Program-made: the position numbers and the translations under genes
Shown: in pieces, positions 1 through 7,836 of the stretch
How the letters are laid out: every line of letters starts with the position of its first letter
How positions within the stretch are numbered: the first letter of the stretch is position 1
The notes under the pieces: generated by a model
What the model was told of the DNA's origin: nothing
The model's database searches: none
What the model saw: only the letters and a program-made list of their open reading frames with translations
Source: CAMPJM01 sp964440915
Lineage (GTDB): Bacteria; Bacteroidota; Bacteroidia; Cytophagales; Cyclobacteriaceae
Reading direction: 5' to 3'
Length of the DNA: 27,776 nucleotides
Assembly: GCA_964440915.1 (NCBI GenBank)
Contig: CAYTTV010000045.1
Coordinates: 1-27,776, forward strand

Positions 1-13
1 AATAAATAATTTT

Positions 14-45
14 AAGGTAGCATCTCGATAGCGGGGTGCTACCTT
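14..45. terminator. Hairpin ahead of pheS, probable terminator of an upstream gene
   Basis: Perfect 9-bp inverted repeat (aaggtagca 14-22 with tgctacctt 37-45) around a 14-nt loop, followed on the plus strand by ctgtttt. It probably ends a gene lying left of the window, on which nothing can be said. The A/T tracts on either side are weak, so it could work in either direction. Confidence 0.5.
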
Positions 46-120
46 CTGTTTTAGGCGAGTTGCAAACTTTGAGATTTTTGAAAATCACTTGTAAGCTATG
101 ATTTTCTCATCTTGATTATT

Positions 121-128
121 TAATTTTG
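121..128 (+). promoter_or_regulatory. Possible -7 box (TAATTTTG) for pheS
   Basis: Matches the Bacteroidota -7 consensus TAnnTTTG, 68 nt upstream of the pheS start. I found no well spaced TTG -33 element, so this is a weak candidate based on one half of the promoter. Confidence 0.22.
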
Positions 129-196
129 ATCTATGTTCAGAATAAGTAAACGCTGTCAAGTAAGTGCCTAAGGTATTGCCAAGGCTGTAAAATTTT

Positions 197-1228
197 ATGA
201 GTATGAAAGAGAAGGTAGACGCCCTTAGAGAAACTATAAAAAGCTATGTGGTAAGCAATGATGAAGATTTGGAATCCTTCAGAATGCGCTATATCAGTAA
301 GCGAAGTGAAATTGCAGCACTTTTTGGCGCATTGAAGGACATTCCTGCAGATAAGAAAAAGGAAGCAGGCCAAGTGCTTAATGACCTAAAGAATTATTCC
401 TTAGAGCGGTTCAAGGAGTTGATAGCCTCTTTAGAGCAAAAATCCCAAAAAGGCAATACAGAACATGGTGATCTTACTTTGCCACCTGCAAATGCTAGTG
501 TTGGAACGTTGCATCCTTTGTCGCTTGTCAGAAACGAAATATGCAGGATATTTGAGAGGATAGGTTTTAATATATCTGAAGGGCCAGAGATAGAAGATGA
601 TTGGCACAACTTTACAGCATTGAATTTTCCCGAGAATCATCCGGCGCGGGAAATGCAGGACACCTTTTTTATAGAAAAGAATCCGGACATTGCACTGAGG
701 ACCCACACCTCATCGGTGCAGGTGCGTATAATGGAGCAGCAGCAACCTCCCATAAGAACACTTTCTCCTGGTAGGGTGTTTCGCAATGAGGCTATATCAG
801 CCCGTGCGCATTGCGTTTTCCATCAGGTAGAAGGGTTGTATGTGAATACCAACGTCAGCTTTGCCGACCTGAAAAATACCTTGTTCTATTTTGCCAAAGA
901 AATGTTTAGCAAGGATACCAAGGTGCGGTTCAGGCCATCCTATTTTCCTTTTACTGAACCTAGCGCAGAGATAGATATTTCTTGTCAGATATGCCACGGT
1001 TCAGGATGCAACATTTGCAAACATACTGGTTGGGTAGAAATAGGCGGTGCTGGGATGGTAGACGCCAATGTGTTGAAAAATTGCGGTATAGATGATGAAA
1101 AATATACGGGTTACGCTTTTGGAATGGGCATCGAGCGGATAGCCATGCTGAAATACCAAATCAAGGACCTTAGGTTATTTACTGAAAACGACGTCCGCTT
1201 TCTCCGACAGTTTTCTAGTGAGCTTTAA
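197..1228 (+). CDS. pheS: Phenylalanine--tRNA ligase alpha subunit
   Basis: Catalytic subunit of the alpha2beta2 cytoplasmic synthetase that charges tRNA-Phe. At 343 residues it has the usual PheS length: an N-terminal helical tRNA-binding coiled coil (about 1-90), then the class II aminoacylation core. Motif 2 is visible around RNEAISARAHCVFHQVEG (196-213), and motif 3 as GYAFGMGIERIAML (305-318). A Cys cluster (C263, C266, C271, C274) before GGAGMV is a zinc-knuckle-like insertion that I recall in Bacteroidota PheS. A second ATG lies two codons in (203) and could equally be the start; there is no clear ribosome binding site for either. pheT is not adjacent, so the two subunits are encoded apart. 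The next gene follows by 35 nt on the same strand and may be cotranscribed. Confidence 0.97.
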   Translation: MSMKEKVDALRETIKSYVVSNDEDLESFRMRYISKRSEIAALFGALKDIPADKKKEAGQVLNDLKNYSLERFKELIASLEQKSQKGNTEHGDLTLPPANASVGTLHPLSLVRNEICRIFERIGFNISEGPEIEDDWHNFTALNFPENHPAREMQDTFFIEKNPDIALRTHTSSVQVRIMEQQQPPIRTLSPGRVFRNEAISARAHCVFHQVEGLYVNTNVSFADLKNTLFYFAKEMFSKDTKVRFRPSYFPFTEPSAEIDISCQICHGSGCNICKHTGWVEIGGAGMVDANVLKNCGIDDEKYTGYAFGMGIERIAMLKYQIKDLRLFTENDVRFLRQFSSEL

Positions 1229-1263
1229 TATGTCCTTGCAGGTACTTTTATGAAAGATTGTTT

Positions 1264-1698
1264 ATGAAAAGGAGTTTTCAATATATTTTCTCAATGATCT
1301 TCCTGTTCAACTTGACAGCCTGTGAAGAAGAGGCGCATAAAACAGTTGTACCGTTGGTGCCTGTAGAGTTTACCATTAACTTAACGCTTCAAGAATACTT
1401 TCCTTTAATGAATATTGGCGGATATGTTTATATAGAACATGAAGGTTTTAAAGGAATAATCATTTATAGAGAAAGCAATGATCGGTACCGAGCCCTTGAA
1501 AGAGCATGTACTTTTCAACCTCGCAACCCATGCGAAATAGTAACAGTCGATGATTCAGGCTTCTTCTTAGTAGATAGTTGTTGCGGCTCTACCTTTGACT
1601 TTCAAGGTAATCCTACGGGAGATCCAGCAAAGCAACCTTTGTTGATGTACAATGCCTACCTTGACGGACACTTTCTTACAATCAGAAATACACCCTAA
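1264..1698 (+). CDS. Rieske-like fold lipoprotein lacking two cluster ligands
   Basis: A 144-residue predicted lipoprotein. The start is placed at the ATG at 1264 rather than a TTG two codons upstream, because that gives a compact signal peptide ending in the lipobox LTAC (Cys20). The C-terminal half reads like a Rieske [2Fe-2S] domain: a first loop with ALERACTF (C82) and a second with CCGSTFDFQGNPTGDPAKQP (106-125), matching the usual CxxH-x-FDxxxGxPxxGPA-x-PL pattern. The two ligand histidines are replaced by Phe84 and Ser109, so a normal Rieske cluster is unlikely. Family knowledge: degenerate Rieske domains occur as structural proteins. Function unknown; probably anchored in an envelope membrane facing the periplasm. 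The gene ends only 6 nt before the convergent MoxR gene ends. Confidence 0.8.
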   Translation: MKRSFQYIFSMIFLFNLTACEEEAHKTVVPLVPVEFTINLTLQEYFPLMNIGGYVYIEHEGFKGIIIYRESNDRYRALERACTFQPRNPCEIVTVDDSGFFLVDSCCGSTFDFQGNPTGDPAKQPLLMYNAYLDGHFLTIRNTP

Positions 1699-1704
1699 TG
1701 TGTG

Positions 1705-2682
1705 CTAGAGTAGCTTTTCGATGATATCATCAATCGTTATTCCTTCAGCTTCTGCCCTAAAGTTCCTTACAATTCTGTGCCTTAGGATCGGATTTGCTAC
1801 TTGCTGGATGTCTTCTATATCAGGAGAATATTTTCCGCTGAGGAGGGCATTGCATTTTGCAGCGATTACCAAATACTGTGAAGCCCTTGGCCCTGCACCC
1901 CACTCAAGATAATCTCTTGCTAGAGAGGAGGCATTTTCACCTTTAGGCCTGGTTTTTTGCACCAATTTCACAGCATATTCGATTACATTGTCTGTGATAG
2001 GCACTTTCCGGACCAAATGTTGGTAGGCAAGTATCTCTTCTTTATCCAATATTTTGGAAACTTCGTAATCATTGTCGGCTGTGGTACTCTTTACAATGGC
2101 TACTTCTGAGGCATAAGTGGGATAATCTAACTGTATATTGAAAATAAAACGGTCGAGTTGGGCCTCAGGCAATGGATATGTGCCCTCTTGCTCGATAGGA
2201 TTTTGTGTAGCTAGAACGAAAAAAGGCTTATCCAAGTCATGTTTCTTCCCAGCTATCGTAACAGAATACTCTTGCATGGATTCTAGGAGTGCAGCTTGAG
2301 TTTTCGGTGGTGTTCTATTGATCTCATCGGCCAAGATGATATTGGCGAAGATCGGCCCATAGATAAATTGAAAATTTCTATCCTTATCTAAGGTTTCTGC
2401 CCCTAGGATATCAGAAGGCATCAAGTCTGGAGTGAACTGTATTCTGTTAAATTTAAGGTCTAATGCGGAAGAGATCGTATGGATCAACAGGGTTTTTGCC
2501 AGTCCTGGAACACCTACCAAAAGGCTGTGGCCTTTACAGAACAGCGAGGTCAAGAGCAGCTTTACCACTTCGTCCTGACCAATGATTACTTTTGATATCT
2601 CCTTTGTCAATCTTTGATAAGCTGCATAAAAACTGTCTGCTGCTTCTACTTCAGAATTAAACTTTTTTAAAGGTTGATCCAC
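1705..2682 (-). CDS. MoxR-family AAA+ ATPase
   Basis: Cytoplasmic AAA+ ATPase of the MoxR type (325 residues, usual length), thought to remodel or activate partner proteins, often ones with VWA domains. Walker A is GVPGLAKT (57-64), Walker B IILADE (115-120) followed by the MoxR signature INRTPPKTQAALLESMQE, and the LDRF arginine-finger region lies at 176-179; a C-terminal helical lid follows. The start codon is GTG (complement of 2680-2682) and no internal Met is a plausible alternative. It sits 39 nt after the SurA-like gene and is most likely the last gene of the foldase operon. The DUF58/VWA (Bat) genes that normally accompany moxR are not next to it: the downstream neighbour is convergent and unrelated. 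Confidence 0.93.
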   Translation of the reverse strand: MDQPLKKFNSEVEAADSFYAAYQRLTKEISKVIIGQDEVVKLLLTSLFCKGHSLLVGVPGLAKTLLIHTISSALDLKFNRIQFTPDLMPSDILGAETLDKDRNFQFIYGPIFANIILADEINRTPPKTQAALLESMQEYSVTIAGKKHDLDKPFFVLATQNPIEQEGTYPLPEAQLDRFIFNIQLDYPTYASEVAIVKSTTADNDYEVSKILDKEEILAYQHLVRKVPITDNVIEYAVKLVQKTRPKGENASSLARDYLEWGAGPRASQYLVIAAKCNALLSGKYSPDIEDIQQVANPILRHRIVRNFRAEAEGITIDDIIEKLL

Positions 2683-2721
2683 AATTAGCTTTATTAAGAA
2701 TGAAAAATCGCGCTTCCTACT

Positions 2722-4068
2722 TTATTCCATGATTTTGCAATGGTTATATTCAGGGTCTATCTGAATGAAGACATCCCCTTTAGCGCGATCGAACCATTCA
2801 TTTAATATCTTATTTTTTTTCTCATTTTCAGCGGCCATCGCAATCTTTTGGTAGTCATCTTTAAGATTTGCCTCATGTGGCCTGACCCTCGATTTGTAAT
2901 AAAGTATCCTTACGGCTTCTTTCCCATCCTCCATCCTGAAAGTCAATGGTTTTGTTATACTGCCTACCTTCATGGTATCAACGGTAAAAAATAGGGAAGG
3001 GTCTAACTCCCCTACAGGAACTCTGGGTGCGCCAGTACCATCCAAGAAAAACCCTCCACTGATAGCAGTTTCTTGATCGGACGAATACTCTTTTGCAGCT
3101 TTCTCAAAGCTGATACTGTCATTGATGATCTGAGTTCGTAGGCTGTCTAGGTAATTTCGAGCCTCTTCTATGTCTAAAGAAGAGGAAACCGGCCTCAAAA
3201 GGATATGCCTGGTATTGTATAAATTCCCTCTGCGTTCTATCATTTGTATAAGATGAAACCCGAATTCTGTTTCTACAGGTTGAGAAATTTCTCCTGGCTT
3301 CAGTCTTAGGGCGGCGGCTTCATAAGGAGGCACAAGGTTTCCCCGGCTTTGGAATCCTAAGTTTCCACCTGAGCCAGTAGCACCCGGTTCTTCAGAATGT
3401 CGGCGGGCCATTTCTTCAAAATCAGCCCCATTCACTATTTCCTCCCGAATATTGAGGAGTCGTTGCCTTACTGTTTCCTTCTGGGCCTTATTCACCGAAG
3501 GAACCTTTACAATTTGTGCTAAAGAGACTTCAGTAGAGAAATATGGGAGACTATCGGCAGGAATGCTGTTGAAAAATCTTTTCACTTCGGATGGCGTCAC
3601 CTTAATATCTTTGGTGATTGTCGACTGCATTTTCTGAACAACTAACTGTTCCTTCACTTCATCCCTCAGCTCAGCTTTGAATTGCTCAATGGTCTTGCCA
3701 TAGAACTCTTCTATTCTTTCCTCTGATCCAATTCTGGAAATAAATACATTCATCCGGTTGTTAAGGTTGCTCGTTACCTCTTCGTCAGATACGACAACAG
3801 AGTCCATTTCAGCTTTGGCAACCATAAGTTTATTGATGACCAGGCTTTCCAAGATCTGACATTTCACTTGACTTCCAACCCTTGCCTGAGCACTGGATAT
3901 GTACTGGAGATAGGCTTTTTCTAAATCACTCTTTAGTATGATATTATTGTCAATCTTGGCAATGATCTTATCTGCAACTAAGTTTTGTTGAGCGAACGCT
4001 TCTTGTGTCCAAATGCAGCATATGCTGATAAGTAAAAGCTTAATTGCTGGAATATATTTTAAAATCAT
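2722..4068 (-). CDS. SurA-like periplasmic peptidyl-prolyl isomerase (two parvulin domains)
   Basis: Periplasmic chaperone/foldase expected to escort outer-membrane proteins. Read from the ATG at 4066-4068 it has 448 residues: a signal peptide ending EAFA-QQ (cleavage near 26), a SurA N-terminal chaperone domain (about 28-155), a first parvulin domain (about 181-277, with GGNLGF at 234-239 and FGFHLIQM at 269-276) and a second one (about 285-392) that looks more degenerate (GGFFLDG). A longer frame open to 4158 would add 30 residues ahead of the signal peptide and overlap the upstream gene by 119 nt, so I reject it. With the chosen start, the overlap with the upstream stop is 29 nt, suggesting translational coupling. 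Third gene of the foldase operon. Confidence 0.92.
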   Translation of the reverse strand: MILKYIPAIKLLLISICCIWTQEAFAQQNLVADKIIAKIDNNIILKSDLEKAYLQYISSAQARVGSQVKCQILESLVINKLMVAKAEMDSVVVSDEEVTSNLNNRMNVFISRIGSEERIEEFYGKTIEQFKAELRDEVKEQLVVQKMQSTITKDIKVTPSEVKRFFNSIPADSLPYFSTEVSLAQIVKVPSVNKAQKETVRQRLLNIREEIVNGADFEEMARRHSEEPGATGSGGNLGFQSRGNLVPPYEAAALRLKPGEISQPVETEFGFHLIQMIERRGNLYNTRHILLRPVSSSLDIEEARNYLDSLRTQIINDSISFEKAAKEYSSDQETAISGGFFLDGTGAPRVPVGELDPSLFFTVDTMKVGSITKPLTFRMEDGKEAVRILYYKSRVRPHEANLKDDYQKIAMAAENEKKNKILNEWFDRAKGDVFIQIDPEYNHCKIME

Positions 4069-4933
4069 TATTTTCTTTTGCTTTATTATAAATTTTCTCT
4101 TCCAATTCGTTCGAAAGCATGATCTTTCTTCTGTTGATGATAATGTTTTCGATCTCATCTTTTACAAATTCCAGAGGAGGCCTTTCGTCGGATATTTTGT
4201 ATTCATGTATTTTAATAAAATATAGATAGTCTTGGTCTTCGCTTTCGATATAATCGTTCTCTTTCAAAAACTGTACTTTGTTGGGAATTCCCATGAGTGG
4301 TGTGTTTTTGATTACTTCGTCGAAGTTCACCCATAGAGAATCATCAAGAGAGTATGTTGTAGCAAACCTGAAACAATAAGATCTCAAGTCTTTTATATCT
4401 TTAGTTTTGTTGGAAACAATCAGTTTCTTAAGCTTTTCTATTTTAGGTGCTTCTTTGGGTACTTTTATAAAAATCCCCCTGATAATGTTCTGCTTCAGCT
4501 CAAAGTTAGCAATGTTTTGGTTGTAATATTCTTTTATTTCCTCTTCCGATACGGTTTTGTCCAATGCCCGGTCAATATAATATTTTTCATATTCATAGAC
4601 CATAAGGGCATAACGGTAGTCCAAAATTTTCCTTTCGAGCTCAGCTTCATCAAAATCGATTCGAGAAGCAGCTTCATGTATCAACAATTGCTTTCTTATC
4701 CAATTATTGACATAACGAGAGATAATATTAGCACTGTCCTGCCTAGAAATATTTTCTGACACCATGCCTTTTATATCATGTTCATACAGCTTGTTGTCAT
4801 ATACACTGGCTATAATGATAGATTGTTCGCTACTCGCTTCTGGCTCTTTCTTCATCTTTATCATATCACATGAAAGAAGAAAAAAGGGAAGGGCAATGAA
4901 TAGTTTATTTATTCTCAATTTGCTCCAATACAT
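4040..4933 (-). CDS. SurA-related lipoprotein without a recognisable parvulin domain
   Basis: 297 residues, with a signal peptide ending in the lipobox LLSC (Cys22), so membrane-anchored on the periplasmic side. After the linker it has a SurA_N-like helical stretch (IIIASVYDNKLYEHDI onward; RYVNNWIRKQLLIHEA) and a C-terminal helix resembling the end of SurA (RPPLEFVKDEIENIIINRR). Between these, where a parvulin domain would sit, I cannot see the GGxLGxx or FGxHxI signatures, so catalysis is doubtful and a holdase or adaptor role is my inference. Its start overlaps the end of the upstream foldase gene by 29 nt, the same overlap it has with the SurA-like gene downstream. It is distinctly AT-rich and Lys/Ile/Asn-rich. 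Confidence 0.85.
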   Translation of the reverse strand: MYWSKLRINKLFIALPFFLLSCDMIKMKKEPEASSEQSIIIASVYDNKLYEHDIKGMVSENISRQDSANIISRYVNNWIRKQLLIHEAASRIDFDEAELERKILDYRYALMVYEYEKYYIDRALDKTVSEEEIKEYYNQNIANFELKQNIIRGIFIKVPKEAPKIEKLKKLIVSNKTKDIKDLRSYCFRFATTYSLDDSLWVNFDEVIKNTPLMGIPNKVQFLKENDYIESEDQDYLYFIKIHEYKISDERPPLEFVKDEIENIIINRRKIMLSNELEEKIYNKAKENNDFKIYSSN

Positions 4934-6857
4934 AATTTAGCACATCCTCATTGATCTGTACTGCGTGTTTATTGCGTAGTACGCTTACCCATTCTTTTTC
5001 AAGGTGATTTTGATAATCTGATATCACCTGTCCTCTTATTTCGTTCAGGTTTTTAGGCATAGGGGGCAAGATTTCATCCACTACAATATAATAGTATCTA
5101 TTATCATATTGAGTTTCATACGTACCAGGAGTCCAGCTTATCTTTGATAGGACAGGCAAATCTCCTTGTTCGTATTGTCCTTTGATCACATTTAGTGCCA
5201 AACTCTTGATTTCAATATCATCATTATTCAGCAAATCCTTAGCTTTTAAACTATCTAGTTTTTCTTGTGATGTGCTTACGTAAATTCTGGCTTTGGCCCT
5301 TTTTCCCCACTGATAATTGCTCAAGTTCTGTTCGTAAAATTGGCGCAAACCAACAGTGTCTTCTACCGCTTTAGACCATACCTTATTGTCCATCAGCTCA
5401 AACAATAGAATGCCGTCACGATATTCTTTCAGCAGCATTCTATAATCTTCATATTTTTCAGCCAGGTGAGCTTCCTCATAATCTACAAGTGTTTCCTCGC
5501 TAAATTGCTCATACAGCACCTGGATGTACTGTGCTACGTTCATGTTGCGTTGCTGGCGCTGCTTTTCAGTAACATAATCGTAAAAATCCTTGACCGTATA
5601 AGTTTCATCCTTAATGGTAAAAAGGGTTTTGCTTAATATTTGATTCTCTGAAGTATAGGTCCATTGTCCCATAACAAGGCTGCTATCGATATGGTCAGCG
5701 GCTGCGGCTAAAACTTCTTCATTAGCCTGGAAATCATTTTCTATTTTTAACCTTTTTATGAGTGCCGTTTTGTTTAGCTCAGCCCTTGAGTCTTTTGATA
5801 CCTTCATTTCCAAGGTAGACTGTAAGGCTTCAAAGGGCTCTAAAGTTTTTTTGTCATCCAGCCGGATGATATGCCAACCATATGCGGTTTTGATGGGCTC
5901 AGAAAACGTCCCCTGTTTTGTGAGAGAAAACGCAGCGTTTTCAAATTCAGGGATCATGCTGCCTGTGCCAAACCACGGCAAAGCGCCGCCAGATGCTTTA
6001 GAAGAAATATCATCAGAGTAATTGCTGGCCATTTCAAACCAATCTGCTCCTTTTTTTAATTGGTCGTATATTTCATAGATTTTCCTTCGAGCAGCTATGG
6101 AATCTTCAGGGCTTATCCCTTGTGTGGCGCGCACCATTATATGGGAAACCTTTACCTGTCCCTGAGAAGGGCGTTTGTCCTTGACATATATGAGGTGATA
6201 GCCGAAACGGGTCCGTACGGGCAATGATATTTGCCCTTTTGGGGTGTTGTATGCGGCATCTTCAAATGGGTATACCATTTGGAGTGCTGTAAAATATCCT
6301 AAGTCGCCCGCATTTGTTTCCGCCGAAGGATCATCAGAATATTGACGTGCTAGTTGGTGAAAGTCCTTTCCTTGCAGGGCTTGTTTACGAATGGCTAATG
6401 CCTTGTTGTAGATTTTCAAAGTGTCTTCAGCAGTAGCATTAGGGGATAAATTGAACAGGATATGGGCGGCATTTATTTCCGTCTTTAACCTTTTGTATGC
6501 CTCATTTATAAGGTCTTCAGTAACTTTGCTTTCTGTCAAGTAGGGTTTAACCAGCTGCTTTCTATAACCTTCCAGTTCTTCTTTGAAAGCATCTGTTTCA
6601 TGCAGTCCTTGCGCTTCTGCCTCCTTTACCTTAAGCTTGAAGTTCACATATAGCTCGAGGTAGTCTAGGACTTCCTGACGGTTGCTCAAGCTGTCATTAT
6701 TATATTGGTTTTTATTAAAAACATACAAAAATTCGTCTGCCGGCACTGAATCTCCGTCAATAGTAATGAGGGCGGCATTTTCTGTTATATTGTTCTTAGA
6801 AACCTTACACGATAAAAATAGGCAGAGCAATAAAAGAAGGTATTTACTTTGGGCCAT
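4905..6857 (-). CDS. Two-domain parvulin foldase lipoprotein (PpiC/PrsA-like)
   Basis: First gene of the foldase operon. The ATG at 6855-6857 gives a 650-residue protein with a lipoprotein signal (FLSC, Cys17); an upstream ATG at 6888-6890 would place 11 extra residues before it and lies within a hairpin. A SurA/PpiD-like N-terminal region (about 27-125) is followed by two well-kept parvulin domains: 128-227 (AAHILF, AGDLGYFTALQMVYPFEDAA, FGYHLIYV) and 236-336 (VSHIMV, GGALPWFGTGSMIPEFE, YGWHIIRL). About 310 C-terminal residues show no motif I recognise. It should catalyse prolyl isomerisation during folding of exported proteins, anchored by its lipid. The downstream gene starts inside its last codons. 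Confidence 0.94.
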   Translation of the reverse strand: MAQSKYLLLLLCLFLSCKVSKNNITENAALITIDGDSVPADEFLYVFNKNQYNNDSLSNRQEVLDYLELYVNFKLKVKEAEAQGLHETDAFKEELEGYRKQLVKPYLTESKVTEDLINEAYKRLKTEINAAHILFNLSPNATAEDTLKIYNKALAIRKQALQGKDFHQLARQYSDDPSAETNAGDLGYFTALQMVYPFEDAAYNTPKGQISLPVRTRFGYHLIYVKDKRPSQGQVKVSHIMVRATQGISPEDSIAARRKIYEIYDQLKKGADWFEMASNYSDDISSKASGGALPWFGTGSMIPEFENAAFSLTKQGTFSEPIKTAYGWHIIRLDDKKTLEPFEALQSTLEMKVSKDSRAELNKTALIKRLKIENDFQANEEVLAAAADHIDSSLVMGQWTYTSENQILSKTLFTIKDETYTVKDFYDYVTEKQRQQRNMNVAQYIQVLYEQFSEETLVDYEEAHLAEKYEDYRMLLKEYRDGILLFELMDNKVWSKAVEDTVGLRQFYEQNLSNYQWGKRAKARIYVSTSQEKLDSLKAKDLLNNDDIEIKSLALNVIKGQYEQGDLPVLSKISWTPGTYETQYDNRYYYIVVDEILPPMPKNLNEIRGQVISDYQNHLEKEWVSVLRNKHAVQINEDVLNYVLEQIENK

Positions 6858-6874
6858 GCAGATAAAATTAAAAG

Positions 6875-6904
6875 AAAAATGATTATGCAATTTTAATCAT
6901 TTTT
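6875..6904. promoter_or_regulatory. Inverted repeat in the leader of the foldase operon
   Basis: Perfect 11-bp arms (aaaaatgatta 6875-6885 and taatcattttt 6894-6904) with an 8-nt loop, 18 nt upstream of the first foldase start codon. Because of the flanking T-run it could act as a weak terminator or attenuator, or simply a stable leader hairpin. No function can be assigned. Confidence 0.4.
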
Positions 6905-7045
6905 TCAAAGACTACATATTGTAACGCTGGTGAATATGGTAGAATTGTGATATTTGAATAAAGAAATTATAGGATAGACAGGCAGATGGTGTTTTTATAA
7001 AAGAGTTGTATGCAATGGGGGATTAGCTAACGTATGGGTGCAACT

Positions 7046-7465
7046 TCAGGACTCTCCAATCTTTTTTGATAGTTTACAGATACTTTGTCCCGTTTCTTTC
7101 CTGAACTCTATATTGTCCATGATCCTCTTAACCAACATAAGGCCAATTCCGCCTTTTTTCTTTTTCTCTACCACTTCGGTCAGGGTAGGTTCTTTATAGT
7201 TGCAGATGTTAAAGCCCAAACCTCTATCGATGATCTCAAACGTGATACAATCGTTTTCCTGCACTTCTATTGAGATTTCTATAGTTTCTTTTGCATTACA
7301 TTTATAAGAATGGATTATTAGGTTGGCACAAACTTCATCTACAGCCAGTACCATTTTATTAATTTCTAGCTCGGTCAATGGATACCCTTCGAGAACACTT
7401 GTAACGAACTCACGTATTTCACGGAGCTTGTCCTTATTGCACTTAACCTTATATCTATAGTTCAT
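7046..7465 (-). CDS. RsbW/SpoIIAB-like HATPase (serine kinase / anti-sigma type)
   Basis: 139 residues from the ATG at 7463-7465; a longer frame to 7501 would overlap the STAS gene more deeply and lacks support. It is a single GHKL ATPase domain: N box VDEVCANLIIHSY (42-54), G1 box EIIDRGLGF (77-85) and G2 box KKGGIGLMLVKRIMD (103-117). In partner-switching systems such proteins bind ATP, phosphorylate a STAS antagonist on Ser, and hold a sigma factor or another target when the antagonist is phosphorylated. The start overlaps the STAS stop codon by 11 nt, indicating coupled translation with its partner. No sigma factor gene lies nearby, so the target is encoded elsewhere or is not a sigma factor. 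Confidence 0.9.
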   Translation of the reverse strand: MNYRYKVKCNKDKLREIREFVTSVLEGYPLTELEINKMVLAVDEVCANLIIHSYKCNAKETIEISIEVQENDCITFEIIDRGLGFNICNYKEPTLTEVVEKKKKGGIGLMLVKRIMDNIEFRKETGQSICKLSKKIGES

Positions 7466-7799
7466 TAATAAATTCCTTTGCTTGGCTTCGGGTTCCAACA
7501 ATCTTGATAAGTTGATCCAAGCCTAGAATCTGAAATACATTCTTCACTTTTTCTTTCAAGCCAAATATTACCATGCTGATATTATTTGTTTCGAAATCTT
7601 GAATACGGGACATGAAAACGCCCAGTCCAGCAGAGGAAATATAATTGAGCCCCTGACCATCCACAATTATTCTTTTATGTCCTTGTTTTACTGCTTCGTC
7701 TATAGCCTCATCCAAAAATATTGAAGAGCTCGCATCCACATCGCCATTTATTTTAATGACATAATAGTCATTATCAACTTCATTTGAAATATCAATCAT
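7455..7799 (-). CDS. STAS-domain anti-sigma factor antagonist (RsbV/SpoIIAA-like)
   Basis: A 114-residue single STAS domain. The phospho-acceptor loop reads NYISSAGLGVFMSR; Ser56 aligns with the Ser phosphorylated in SpoIIAA/RsbV, and the residue before it, usually Asp, is Ser55 here. Predicted cycle: phosphorylated by the HATPase encoded next, dephosphorylated by the PP2C enzyme encoded just upstream, with the unphosphorylated form freeing the HATPase's target. It lies 37 nt after the phosphatase gene and overlaps the kinase gene by 11 nt, so the order phosphatase-antagonist-kinase forms one transcription unit. Confidence 0.92.
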   Translation of the reverse strand: MIDISNEVDNDYYVIKINGDVDASSSIFLDEAIDEAVKQGHKRIIVDGQGLNYISSAGLGVFMSRIQDFETNNISMVIFGLKEKVKNVFQILGLDQLIKIVGTRSQAKEFINEL

Positions 7800-7836
7800 A
7801 ATTTTTTATACGAGTTATTGCGGACAAAGTTCTCCA

